Positions 10,653 through 21,220 of a DNA stretch of 64,000 bases are shown here, piece by piece. Each line of letters starts with the position of its first letter. Positions within the stretch are counted from its first letter, which is position 1. A program made the position numbers and the translations under genes. The notes under the pieces are model-generated. The model was given only the letters and a program-made list of their open reading frames with translations. It made no database searches and was not told where the DNA came from. Origin of the DNA: Gadus chalcogrammus (lineage: Eukaryota; Chordata; Actinopteri; Gadiformes; Gadidae); assembly GCF_026213295.1 (NCBI RefSeq), contig NC_079414.1:4596348-4660347 (forward strand), written 5' to 3'.

Positions 10653-11629
10653 AGGTACGGCCACACTGAATGCGTTACGCGCGTTAGAGGCGTTGAAAAT
10701 CTGCATATTTGCATGGGGAACCATTGGTTTAGGCGCGTAGATGTGTTACACGCGCTAATGCAGCGCGTTAGGCACGTTAGACGCGTTTTACGCACCTAAA
10801 TAACGCCCCCAACGCACCAACAAGCCCAACGCACCAACGTGCAGAGTTAAAAAATTAAACTTTTGACGCGCCAACGCGTGACGCTTAGCCGCGATAGCCA
10901 ATCAGCGTTGAGCTTGACGCAATGTCACTGGCAGAGAGACGGAGGACGCACAGAAGCAGAAAGAACATGGATAAGCAAGTCATTGATTGAGTGTGTGCTG
11001 AACGATGAGGAGGTGGTGAAACTCACCCAGCTGTGAGCCCCTACCGAGGATGTCATGCACTAGAGTTAAGATTCTCTGCCCGAGCCCGAGCCCGTCCGAT
11101 ATTTCCCACCACAATCCTCGGGCCGGGTCGGGCCGGGCCTTTGATCGAGCGTTTGTGTTGTTTTTTTTAATCATTGCTTTATTGGCCTAATCTGAGGAGA
11201 AATCTATGCCATAAACAGAAATATAATTGGCCTTTTTACACGGGTCTTCTCAATGCCGTGGAACGCTCCGTTCACTTGCATGGGTAGTAGTCTGGTAACT
11301 TGTCAACCCCAGTGTCTTTGGTTGCTAAGCGACGTCAACGTCTTTGGCGGACAATTTCTCTGCTAATCAAAACTACGAATGCTGGTAACAAATAAATTGT
11401 AAAAAGACACACCATGTGAAGTTATTGTATCGTGTAATAAGCGGGATAATGTATAAAACGTCGCCGGTCATTATCGAAAATAAGGTGCTTCAGGGGGGCG
11501 GGCTCATCTAGCTGCGTAGGCGCGTTAGGCGCGTTGAACCATTTTTGTGACACACAATGATCAAGCGTTAGGTTAGGCGCTTTACTCACGTAATCTAACG
11601 CTCGTAACGCGTTCAGTGTGGCCGCACCT
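10653..11629. mobile_element. TAA-flanked MITE, 977 bp (Harbinger-like)
   Basis: The ends AGGTACGGCCACACTGAATG and (complement) AGGTGCGGCCACACTGAACG form inverted repeats of about 30 bp. TAA occurs at 10650-10652 and 11630-11632. The minisatellite unit reads CACTAAGGACAC without interruption elsewhere, which is the empty site and proves both the insertion and the 3-bp duplication. Inside, near 10967, a frameshifted stretch (LIECVLNDEEVVKLTQL) faintly resembles the start of a MADF/Myb-like domain. This is weak, but Harbingers do encode such a protein. Confidence 0.9.
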
Positions 11630-11742
11630 TAAGGACACAGTATAGGAGACTTTAAAACACTGAGGACACATACTAGGCGACTCAAAACACTAAGGACACA
11701 GCATAGGAGACTTTAAAACATTAAGGACACCGTATAAGAGAC
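11630..11742. repeat. 31-bp minisatellite, block 3
   Basis: About 3.7 further copies, continuing in phase after the 977-bp insertion. Confidence 0.9.
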
Positions 11743-11758
11743 TAACAAGCAGCCACAA

Positions 11759-11761
<3 letters not shown>

Positions 11762-11847
<86 letters not shown>
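11762..11847. repeat. (GA)43 microsatellite
   Basis: 86 bp of uninterrupted GA. Confidence 0.98.
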
Positions 11848-11850
<3 letters not shown>

Positions 11851-12006
11851 CCAGAGCTGACTCTGGACTTGTTGAATCCTGGAACTAGACTGCAGCCAAC
11901 ATCAGGAGAGGGAGGCCAGTAGGGCTGCAACAACAAATCGATAAAATCGATTACCTAAAGCGTTGGCAACGAATTTGGTCATTGATTTGTTGAGTTGCGC
12001 GATTAA

Positions 12007-13091
12007 AGGCCCATTCACACCCTACGGTAAATACGGATACGGACCATTCCGTCCGGTCCCGAAAGTGTTTCGTCAATGGGTCCATTGCCTTCGAGCATAC
12101 AAATCTGGAGTGCTCCGGGAGAAACGGAGCAATACCACCGGAAATCGAGGTGGCAGTATAGAGTCAAAAGTCAGACCATTCGCGAAAATAGATAGAGTAG
12201 TATAATATCTGTTATGTATATATATTGTATATAACGTTTTATACTTATATTATAGGTATATATGCCTGACCTTTTTATATTATTGTTCCCCTGCTTTGGC
12301 AATGAGTTGTAACTGGTCATTTAACAACATTTTGAGGAGATAATCTGCGGGTTGGTGAGGGGTGCACATGCCACCGCCGCCTAGGCCTACAGTTTTTGCA
12401 CCTTTTTTTTTGCCTATCGGATGACACAAAGCAGAATCATCTCTACAGATGCCATGTTTGCGATTGTCGATGCCGTTAATTTGTGAAAAGACAGTCACTT
12501 CCCTCTAGAGCAGGGGTCTCAAACTCAACTTACCTGGGGGCCGTTGGAGGTAGAGTCTGGGTCAGGCTGGGACGCATCAATTATTCCACAGAAAAAAGGA
12601 GCACAACTGACCCAATCTAAGTTAATGATCGGGCTATATTTTGATCACGTTGGCTATGTAATCGCTGACAACAGGGGACATTTCATAGTGGTTGGTGGAA
12701 ACCGGGACATTTTAGCGTCCTTTGGCTTTTGTCGGGACTCAGGACACGCAACTCAAAATTGGGACTGTCCCGGCAAAACCGGGACATCTGGTCACCCTAT
12801 CACAAGTGATAAAATAGCGTGGCACGCCACTCAGCAAAAATGTGCATTTGACAACAACGCGCGTGCCGCATTAACACTAGACTTTGATGTCAAGTAGGGG
12901 GCCACCAAATATCATCCCGCGGGCCTCAATTGGCCCCCGGGCCGCGAGTTTGAGACCCCTGCTCTAGAGGATGTATTGCGTAACATCCATAACAACGCTG
13001 AAACCGGACGGTGGTATGAAGGGTAGTCCCGGAGAAAATATTTGGTACGGACGGAGTAATTTCGTCCGGATCCGGAGGTATGAATCAGCCT
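12007..13091. mobile_element. TAA-flanked MITE (Harbinger-like) nested in hAT
   Basis: It starts AGGCCCATTCACACC and ends with the complement of AGGCTGATTCATACC. TAA flanks it at 12004-12006 and 13092-13094. TTAA is also possible as a duplication, but the termini align in register only with TAA. Subterminal CCGTCCGG-type repeats occur at both ends. It carries a later insertion at 12511-12961. Confidence 0.83.
12511..12961. mobile_element. 451-bp hAT MITE, third nesting level
   Basis: It begins CAGGGGTCTCAAACTC and ends with the exact complement GAGTTTGAGACCCCTG. The 8-bp duplication CTCTAGAG (itself a palindrome) lies at 12503-12510 and 12962-12969. The interior, about 12680-12800, contains a segment (GGGACATCTGGTCACCCTA) that matches the end of a different fish repeat, so it may be a composite. 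Confidence 0.93.
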
Positions 13092-14164
13092 TAATACGTC
13101 ACTCATAGGTGTGGCACTGTTTACAGCCAGCCGCCGACAGGTGCGTTCATGGTTCATGAACGCCCACAGCGAATTTAGTGTTAGCGACCACAGCTTGTAT
13201 TTTGGTCATATCTTATCATTGGACTGGGCTTATATAAAAGTGTTGTACCATCACTGTCTTTGCGTTAAAAAAAACCTCCTTAAACTCAGTATCTGTCTAG
13301 TCCAACCAAAAACCCTGTCGGCTGCTGCTGCTGGTGATGGTGTGCAGACGGGCTCGTAGTCGGCACCGCGTTCATCAACAGTCATTCAATGCAGTGGTAG
13401 TAATCACACAACCGGACGGTGTAGAAAGTCCCGTCAGTTAAAAATAGTAATACAGTTTTTAAATCCATGTTCAAATCAGCAGGATATAGAGCTAGTTAGC
13501 TTAAAAAAGTAGCAAACAGTGTCAAAAGTGATGCATTCAGGTCGGCTCAGTAACATGATTTATGTGTTCAAATTCACCACAAAAAATAAGAAATTTGAAA
13601 TTTTGGCGAAAACTTTCCCAGCAATATAAAAAAGATAGTAAAGATAGAATTATGACCTGCTTAACCTCCTATCTTGAGCTATGATCCTCTTATAAGCAAT
13701 TAAAGCAATAATACAAATTCCATTTCAACAAAATAATAGAAAAGTATCATTATCGATAAAGACTTGGATCGTTAAGGAGTCTCGAAAATGGTATCAATAT
13801 CAATAATAATTAACGATCTCCATTCTCCTGTCATCTGAGAGAAATTAAGATGATTTAATTCATTTTTAACCGTTAGTATTTACCGGCTAAAGATCTTATT
13901 GGTTAACCGGTTAACCATGGACATCCCTTATATATTGTATATATATAAATGTATCCTACATTGCATGTTTTTTTATTTAATTATCATTTAATATAACTTT
14001 TAATTGTTCCGGGACGTTGGAGCAATAACCTGGTGTTTTTACACTTCAGTCTGCACTGTGAATTTGAAGTAATGTTCAGTTTTTGAATAAAGATGCGTCA
14101 ATTACAAATGTCGACCGATTAATTGATTATTAAAATAATCGTTAGTTGCAGCCCTGGAGGCCAG

Positions 14165-14575
14165 ATATGAACGATGGGACTAAAGAACACGCCATTTTGG
14201 TTCTTAAGTCAATCACTCAATGTTCATGACAACCTCACCATCATCTGTTGTCGATTTTCCGCACACGTATTTCATATATCTGTTCCACGGACATACCTGT
14301 ACAAATCTTCATCCCAATCCGATTGATTTCTAGCATTTCTTTAAATCAACCCTTTTTCTTCTTTTTTTTTGCAGAATCTTTTCCGTGCTTTTACAATCCA
14401 TGTTTTTTTTACATATTTATTAAGATATATTCAATTTACAATATTTTTCACTAAGCTTTGTACTGGTGAAAATTCCCATAAATGTTTTAAAAGCTAAAGC
14501 AAAAGGTACAACTTTCTGAGAGTCACAGCCCTGAAGCCCCCTCAAGTCACCCTGCTCACATGGTCCATTTACAGG
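14165..14575. other. No gene recognised
   Basis: AT-rich DNA with T-runs near 14360 and 14405. No element ends or coding motifs seen. Confidence 0.55.
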
Positions 14576-14580
14576 GCTTA

Positions 14581-14766
14581 CCTAGACTGGGTACCCCCAG
14601 CCCGCTCTGCCGGCGATATGAATTCGCCCTGCAGAAGGGTCTGGAGAAGAGCAATACATTTCTTTCTGCTTCCGATATGTTTTTGTGGGAGCCAATCACT
14701 AAGCTGGCCTCCCCAGAACAACGTGCAATCTACAATTGATCTTGATCTGGCAATAGCCAGGCTAGG
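14581..14766. mobile_element. Short TIR element (186 bp) flanked by GCTTA
   Basis: The ends CCTAGACTGGGT and (complement) CCTAGCCTGGCT pair as imperfect inverted repeats. GCTTA occurs immediately outside both ends (14576-14580 and 14767-14771), suggesting a 5-bp duplication. It is too small to code. I cannot place it in a superfamily. Confidence 0.6.
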
Positions 14767-14771
14767 GCTTA

Positions 14772-15393
14772 CCAACAATGGGACAGACTTGTACTGTTAG
14801 CAACGAAGGACTCCAAAAGGAGGGAACAAAACACAATCCTTGAGATCGCTTATTGAATATGAGATGTAGAGGCTGACAACTCACCAAAAATAACCATGAC
14901 AACGTTGGCTCATATTTAAAGTTGGCTCATCTATTACTCAGTCGATTATGCAGACCGATAGCGTCAGACCCATGTTGTAATTAGCTACGAATCACACGTC
15001 TTTGTCATAATGACTCTCAATTCATCGGTGTCAGCTAAATACTTAACTACGTGTAGTAATCATGGTTTTATTAAAAGAACAGTACACTGTGATTGCTACT
15101 GCTATTCATTCCTATGGAGCTTGGAGCCCATACGCCTCCAAATGTCCACTTGTTTACTGACGGTCTCCAGGGTCCAAACCGACCGGGACTTCATCAAGCC
15201 CGAGGGTTTGATGAACAGGCAGCCAAACTGGCCTTGTCTGCACATTATTGCAGCTGCCGCTTAAAGGCCTACGTGCAGGTTAGCCGGAGGTTTTTAATTA
15301 ATGGGTACATAATGCACTCAATTTTTTTTACATAATTTATAAAATGTCTCCAAAATAGTGTTAAAGTCCAGTTTTTGGCGTTTTTGGCCGTAA
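14772..15393. other. No gene recognised
   Basis: Mixed-composition sequence without recognisable frames or termini. The stretch before 15394 contributes the Harbinger target site. Confidence 0.5.
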
Positions 15394-15551
15394 CAGAGGC
15401 CTGTTTCAGGTAGCTGGTTTTGAGGCAACCCCGAGTTTGTTCGCTCCGAGTTAGTGGAAACTCTGGATTTTCCGTTTCAGGTAGCAGGTTCAGCGCAACC
15501 GAGAGTTAGTTGCTGCGGCAACATACGCCGTCGGTCTAACCTGCTCGGGAG

Positions 15552-15767
15552 GTGGTTAGACCTACTCTGAGTTTGTTGTCTATAAGGCTGAAGGCATCTC
15601 TCCGACAGAAGGAAATGTTAGAAATGGCATGTCCTTTTCTACGAGAGCCTGTGTACGTAGAGGCTTCGATCCTCAGAAGGAATCTCCGTGAGGAACGATT
15701 ATTAAGACCCCGGTTGGATATACTTTATTTTCCTGATAATTTTCTTCACGAGCGCTATCGTTTTTAA
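15552..15767 (+). pseudogene. Harbinger transposase, N-terminal remnant
   Basis: 71 residues. The segment ACPFLREPVYVEASILRR and the ending DILYFPDNFLHERYRF match the start of fish HARBI1-like transposases, where an ERYRFS motif precedes the DDE domain. A stop codon follows directly after ERYRF and no DDE motifs follow in any frame, so roughly the last four fifths of the gene have been lost. The frame probably began further downstream than the first Met shown. It is inactive, though the termini could still be mobilised in trans. Confidence 0.82.
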
Positions 15768-16549
15768 GCGCAATCCATCATTTATTTAGACCACCTTCTC
15801 AGCCCCCATGTTAACTGTCAAACGCACCGGGGGCATGCTTGAAGTTTAAGTTTAAGTTTTTTGACGCAATTAACGCATGAGTAGAATGATCTGCCCCGTG
15901 CATCCCACCCGCTCTGTAGGCTACTACAGTCACTTTAACGTTGTGGCTTTCCCATGATCAGAGTAGCTGACTAACCACGGACCTATAACTGCTGCAAGTC
16001 AAGAAACTCATTTTAAGAATGCAAGGCAGAAAAGTCCCTGGTACTGCTTTTAACCAGATGCTGTTCTTCTCTACACGCACATGCTCAGCATAATCGTATG
16101 CAATGTTCACTGAAGTAAAACCCTTTGAGTAAACTGTTCAACAAAATAACTTGTCCCACCACAGCCCGTGTTCTAATAAAGACAATCTACCTTTTATGAG
16201 GATTTCTTTATTTCCTGAAAGCACAAAGTCATTCATATTGGGTATGTTTTTAGAGCAGGGAACAGTATCCCAGTTTCCACCTCACCCACCTTTAACTTAT
16301 GTTCCACGTTCCTTTTGCATCTTTTGAATTGTTACAATTGCATGAAGGTTGGTGAGGGCATCTGGTTCAAGTAGCCTAGGGCGATGACGCCATCAGTAAC
16401 TGGAAGAAGATGATTAGACAGTGAAATTATTACTTGAGCCAGAATATTGCCCCATCTAATTTGTAACGTGCTGTGTTGCGTGTACATATTTAATTATTTT
16501 GAATAACCAACCTCTTATAAAGGCATTTCTATCCTGGAGGGTGGGGGGG

Positions 16550-17391
16550 GTCAGAGGAGCTCCCCCCAGGGATGCCCTCAGCCACAGGACGCATACTCTG
16601 TTCGCTGAGGGCCATCCCCTCAGCCTCTGTGAGGGCTGCAGAGGTGGACCCCCTCCAGTCTTCCGGGCCTAAGCGCTATTTTGAAGACATGTATATATAT
16701 ATATGTAATGCATTTTGCCTAGGTGTAGCCTTCTAATATATCTAAATCCTATTAACTATTGGCAGTGTTGGGGTGGCTGGGAAATGTACTACATTTACTG
16801 CTTAAATATAGGCCCATCACATGTTGAAAATAGCTGTTAAATTAGGTAGAGCAGGCAAAACAGCACAATTGATTTGATTTCAATTAAACATTAGTTTACA
16901 TTTTTGAACTATATTTTTGTACTTCATCTTCATTTGCTGCCAAGTCCTCTTGGGGCAACTTGGGGTTGCGTAAATTGACACACACATACACACAATTTAC
17001 ATATTGAATGAGTGGAAGATATTAAACTATCCTCTTATTTTATTTTACTAATTTATTTTACACAGGCATTGACTTGTTCAGCTATTTCATGCCAAGCAAT
17101 CTCTCGCGTTCTCGCTGCCGCGGCGGTATTGTTTTTTTTTGTTTAAAGGGGTAACTGCTCGGCATACGCGTTCATTAGAATTTCCAATTCCGTGGGGAAA
17201 AGTAAGTGGATCTCCGCTTTTGGTCCATGTTTGATCATGTTATCAGAGATCCATTGATGATGGCTCTTTATAGTCAACAGGCATGCCCCCAACCCAGCGT
17301 GAACACACTCCGAGTTGATTAAGCCAACGCTGATCGCCTGTTCTGAAACCGAAAACCCAGAGTTGCTTTTCAACCCTGAACTCTGAGTCAA
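16550..17391 (-). pseudogene. Harbinger Myb/SANT-like protein, broken
   Basis: Three separated pieces on the minus strand. First, 17391 to about 17062: FPTELEILMNAYAE, then after a frameshift at an A-run near 17140, NTAAAARTREIAWHEIAEQV, ending at a plausible splice donor (TGT then GTAAAA at 17060). Second, about 16972-16895: CPKRTWQQMKMKYKNIVQ, the end of the Myb/SANT domain. Third, about 16680-16550: LTEAEGMALSEQSMRPVAEG followed by IPGGSSSD, the Pro/Gly-rich segment typical of this family. In active Harbingers this protein binds the transposase and the element ends and aids nuclear import; that is family knowledge. Here it is frameshifted and eroded. Confidence 0.85.
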
Positions 17392-17477
17392 CCAACTCAG
17401 AGCGCAGGATTAAACTCAGAGTATGTTAAACCAGCTACCTGAAACAGGCCTCAGGTGTTTTCTAACGCCAGTCGGTG

Positions 17478-18548
17478 ATGACATCACGTTGGGGAGACGT
17501 GGTGGAATGTAGCCTCAACCTAGTACTAGAACTATGGTGTCTAAGAGGTGGCAAGAACCACAAATAACATGCATGATGGCCCACAGCCGTATAATTTCGA
17601 ACCTGTCAGACGTGAGAGGGCCAATGAGGAATTGCTGAGAACTGATGGCGGTCAAAGACAATTAAATGCATGGTCAGAGGAGAATGAGCGGAGAGTTGCT
17701 ATTGTTTAGCAACGCAGCAACGAGCGCTGGAGCTAGTCAATGAGCAGCAGTGCATACAATAAGGACACTTTTATTTATTTTTACTGTCAGTGAATAGCAC
17801 AGAGTAAAAGTCAACGCTTTCTTTATATCTAGTGACAGCGATTATGTCGGTCAGATAAGTACCGGTGAACTTAGTCAGAAGATGTAGAAATAGAAGGCGT
17901 AATGCTAGCGGGCTACCTTGCCAGTCCCACTTTTGAAACACCAGATAATTATTAACTAAATCTTACCCCCGACATTGTAATCAGATTTCCGATTAGTTAT
18001 CCCACGTTTTGATGGTAGCCTACTAGCTCCAGTAACAACATCTTTGCCTAGTGTTCATAAGCTTTATTTTACCGTGTGCGAAATACCTGTCAATATTCGG
18101 GGGTCCCCATCTTCCGATTGCTGCGTAATACCGATATACATTTTGCAGTAGGCCTATAACATCACAATATTTCATTGGGGAACAGGGTTAACGTGACCAA
18201 AGGTCACGTGGATACTACACGTGAACACTCCGAAAATAAACAAGATAACATGTTTTGCCGCGATTTAATTGTTTTTATTAGCGGTTTATTTGTTGTTATT
18301 AGACATTTTGCAATGAAAACAATATCGAGTTTGAGATGTCAATCATGGGATATTGCCCAATATCCCAAGATAGCGAACCAATCAAATTGCGCCAACTGAG
18401 GAGGTTCACGTGTAGCATATACTAACTATACATAATATCTATGTATTTATCTCTGTATCTGTAGAATCTGCTGAACACTCTCTTACTAGTCTCTACTCTC
18501 AAGGGTCTCAATGCGGCTTTGATCCGTGTCTCCCCAACGTGATGTCAT
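17478..18548. repeat. Segment bounded by a 21-bp inverted repeat
   Basis: ATGACATCACGTTGGGGAGAC at 17478-17498 returns as its exact reverse complement at 18528-18548. A second inverted pair lies inside (CTACACGTGAAC near 18215 and GTTCACGTGTAG near 18403), plus the hairpin CGTGACCAAAGGTCACG near 18191. It behaves like a decayed transposon, but no target duplication is seen. Confidence 0.6.
17569..17709 (+). pseudogene. 46-residue remnant of a P2X7-like zinc-domain protein
   Basis: ATG at 17569, TAG at 17707. The N-terminus HDGPQPYNFEPVRRERANEE has the PYNFEP motif that opens the many P2X7-C-terminus-like proteins scattered through fish genomes. The cysteine-rich zinc-binding part that should follow is missing after the stop. 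It lies inside the inverted-repeat-bounded segment, consistent with carriage by a mobile element. Assignment rests on one motif recalled from the family. Confidence 0.45.
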
Positions 18549-18974
18549 GCAATGCATCCTCGGGGAAATGAGAATCAATAGCAAACCGCGAAAATAGTAC
18601 CTACTTTTTCGAATGACATTACGTTTTGTGATACCTAACAACATTAAGTACAACAGTTTAAATCTTTATTACCAACAAGTAAATTGCCCAAATTCGTTGG
18701 AAAATAAACCCTGTAACACAGCTTTTAATATTGGCTTCATCTTGCTTCAGTCCTCAATCCAGGGAAGGACAGGGATGCTCCGCAACTCGTTCATTAGCCC
18801 TGGGTGGAGTGGTGGACAGCTCTGTAGAGCTTTGTTTTCTGCTCTGTCTCTGTTGGGGAATGATTTCCGGCCTGTGGGGTTTATCATAGTTGGCCACTTG
18901 GCCAGGTTGGAAGCAAGCCTTGAGACTGATCCTCAGGGTGGTGATCAACTACAAGTTGATCAAGATAGCGTGAT
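18549..18974. other. No gene recognised
   Basis: The open frame through here fuses unrelated repeat pieces and is not convincing as a gene. The palindrome ATGACGCCTCGGCGTCAT sits at the junction with the LINE fragment. Confidence 0.5.
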
Positions 18975-19795
18975 GACGCCTCGGCGTCATCCTGGACAAC
19001 ACCCTCTCATTCGCACCCCATATTCACAACATCACCCGGACTGCATTCTTCCACCTCCGCAACATCGCCAGACTCCGCCCATCACTGACCCAATCCAGCA
19101 CTGAAATCCTAGTTCACTCATTTGTCACATCACGCATAGACTACTGCAACGCCCTCCTCACCGGACTCCCCACCAAACTCATCAACAGACTGCAGATCAT
19201 TCAGAACTCAGCCGCCCGGATCATCACCCGCACCAAATCATCTGACCACATCACCCCTGTCCTCATCCAACTTCACTGGCTCCCAGTACACTACCGCATC
19301 TAATACAAAACCCTACTCCTCACCTACAAAGCTCTCCACAACCTAGCCCCCAGTTACCTCTGCAACCTCCTCCAAGAATACACTCCCTCCCGCTCCCTCC
19401 GCTCAACCTCTGCTGGACTACTATGTATCCCCACATCATGACTCACTACAATGGGTGCCTGGTCATTGAGCTGTTCAGCACCCAGGCTCTGGAACTCCCT
19501 CCCCCCACACATAAAACAGTCACCATTACAACCTTCAACTCAAAACTCACCTGTTCAAACTCGCACACAACGTCTAACTGATCACTGTTTTGATTGTTTG
19601 TTTGTTTTGTTTTGTCTTGTTTTTGTTTTATTTATTTTTTATTTTTTATTTATTATGTTTATTTATTTATTTATTTTTTCCACAATGTCTTGTTTTTTTA
19701 AACGATTTATGATGACCATATGCTCTGTAAGGTGACCTTGGGTGTCTTGAAAGGCGCCTCTAAATTAAATGTATTATTATTATTATTATTAAGTT
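18975..19795 (+). mobile_element. 5'-truncated LINE fragment (CR1/L2 type), RT C-terminus and tail
   Basis: The frame starting [20 protein letters not shown] contains [50 protein letters not shown] and LWNSLPPHIK, the region after the RT in CR1/L2-type LINEs. A TAA interrupts it at about 19301 and a second stop at about 19440. The 3' end GAAAGGCGCCTCTAAATTAA followed by (ATT)n at 19769-19792 is a typical tail. It belongs to a different family from the LINE at 957-6600 and lies on the opposite strand. Confidence 0.88.
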
Positions 19796-21140
19796 GTCAA
19801 ATGCTGATATTTCTGCTAACCTTAGTGTGCAATCTGCAAAAACGTGTCGCATATCTGGTTGATACAAAGTGCAGTTTGAGCAGCAGATAATGTATAAAAA
19901 TACTGTTCCCGGCATTATGTGCTTGGGAGTTAGAATGAGGTTATACTGGTTACACACTATTTCATACACAAATAAGGTTTTGTGATCCCTTGTCTTGTCT
20001 TTTCTGTTCGGGTAACATGGCTGCAAAGGTCTTGGCTCATTGGGATCGAACATTGCATATGTAGCTGCAATGTGGCGTGCTCTATTTGTAGAGGCAGGAG
20101 CTCTCTGCTGGCCGCTGGAGCACTGAGAAGGAGACAACATTGCCCTGTTCTCCAACACTGAATCATTTATTCATATTGGCAAGGGGAGAAACAAACAAGA
20201 AGTCTTCCCAGACCAGGGCTTTACCGCTATCTTGTTCCAACACACAAAGGTTGACCCGGGGGGGGGTATATCACACATTCAAATTTTTATCACAGAGCGA
20301 ATGCTGGAATAGACACTCATAAGTGGTGAAAGAAGATTAGCTTGAATGTGAATTTATTGTCAGTTATTTCTCACTGTTCAAACCTTCCCCAGAGAGATAA
20401 CGTAGCAACTGATATTTTTACAGTCTTGTTTTCCTAATCCTGGTTTTCATAGAAATACGAATGAGCCAAGGATGTGCTTTCATAAAGACGAGATGATTAA
20501 CTTGCCAAATGTCCCTCATTAGCAGGAACTGGTTGAGCATGTCTTCATCCTTATGTCAGCAGACTTCTGCTTGTTGACATTTTATTGAAGATATAAAGCA
20601 GAGTAAATTTATTTGTCATTTGGGGTCATGTATTATTAAACTCCTGTTGAATCTGAAGGAGTTGACTTGTGACTTTTCAGTTCATCTTTGTGATTAAATG
20701 TCATTCTTGTGCTAATGTTATTATCATTGAAAAACGTCAGATTCTGATGATGGAGGTCATGTCTTGAGACACATGTGAGCTTCTTCTTGCCTTAATCAGA
20801 CGAATAAGACATAACTATAACCAGTATACTGGACATGCAGTCCTGGGAACATCATTGTACATCCAAGTTAAATAACAGGGGTGAGGAGATATTCAAATCC
20901 TTTTTTGTGCATTGTTTGGCCATAGGACATAATTACAGATAAATGTTCAGCCATGCACTAGTGCATTCACAGGGAAACGACAGGGACAGGTATAAGAGGA
21001 GACGCTGTTCTCATCATGTTAGCTAGGGAGCTTTTGAACACTTGTCAGACTTGTGTAAACGGAGCACATCACTGGTTTAATTATGTTGCATTCCTTAGTG
21101 TCAGGACTAGGGGGTAGGACGAAAGTAACACTACAAACAA
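19796..21140. other. No gene recognised
   Basis: AT-rich intergenic-looking DNA. A G9 run lies near 20260. No exon-like or element-like structure found. Confidence 0.55.
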
Positions 21141-21143
21141 TGT

Positions 21144-21220
21144 GCGTGTGTGTGTGTGGGCATGTGCGTGTGTGTGTGTGTGTGTGTGTATTAGTGTGTG
21201 TATGTATGTTTAGTGTTTGT
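21144..21220. repeat. Imperfect (TG)n
   Basis: TG repeats interrupted by GGGCATGTGC and ATTAG. Confidence 0.9.

Larger units (their letters stand above)
11920..14156. mobile_element. hAT-like element with perfect 8-bp target duplication
   Basis: The left end is TAGGGCTGCAACAACAAATC and the right end is the complement of CAGGGCTGCAACTAACGATT, a terminus common among fish hAT elements. GAGGCCAG is duplicated exactly at 11912-11919 and 14157-14164. No transposase frame is visible. About half of the length is a later nested insertion (12007-13091). Near 13870-13930, TTAACCGGTTAACCATGG resembles the end of yet another hAT family. Confidence 0.9.
15397..17451. mobile_element. Deleted PIF/Harbinger transposon, 2055 bp
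   Basis: The inverted ends AGGCCTGTTTCAGGTAGCTG are identical over at least 20 bp. CAG lies at 15394-15396 and 17452-17454. Both proteins expected of a Harbinger are traceable: a transposase N-terminus on the plus strand (15552-15767) and a Myb/SANT-like protein on the minus strand (17391 to 16550). The DDE core of the transposase is gone, so the copy cannot move on its own. Confidence 0.92.

Noticed and set aside
12004..13094. piggyBac-type TTAA duplication for the MITE at 12007
   Set aside because: TTAA is present at both flanks, but the inverted termini align in register only if the duplication is TAA.
14630..14645. GAATTCGCCCT resembling a cloning-vector junction
   Set aside because: The match is only 11 bases and sits inside a bounded 186-bp genomic element with its own inverted ends and flanking duplication, so contamination is unlikely.
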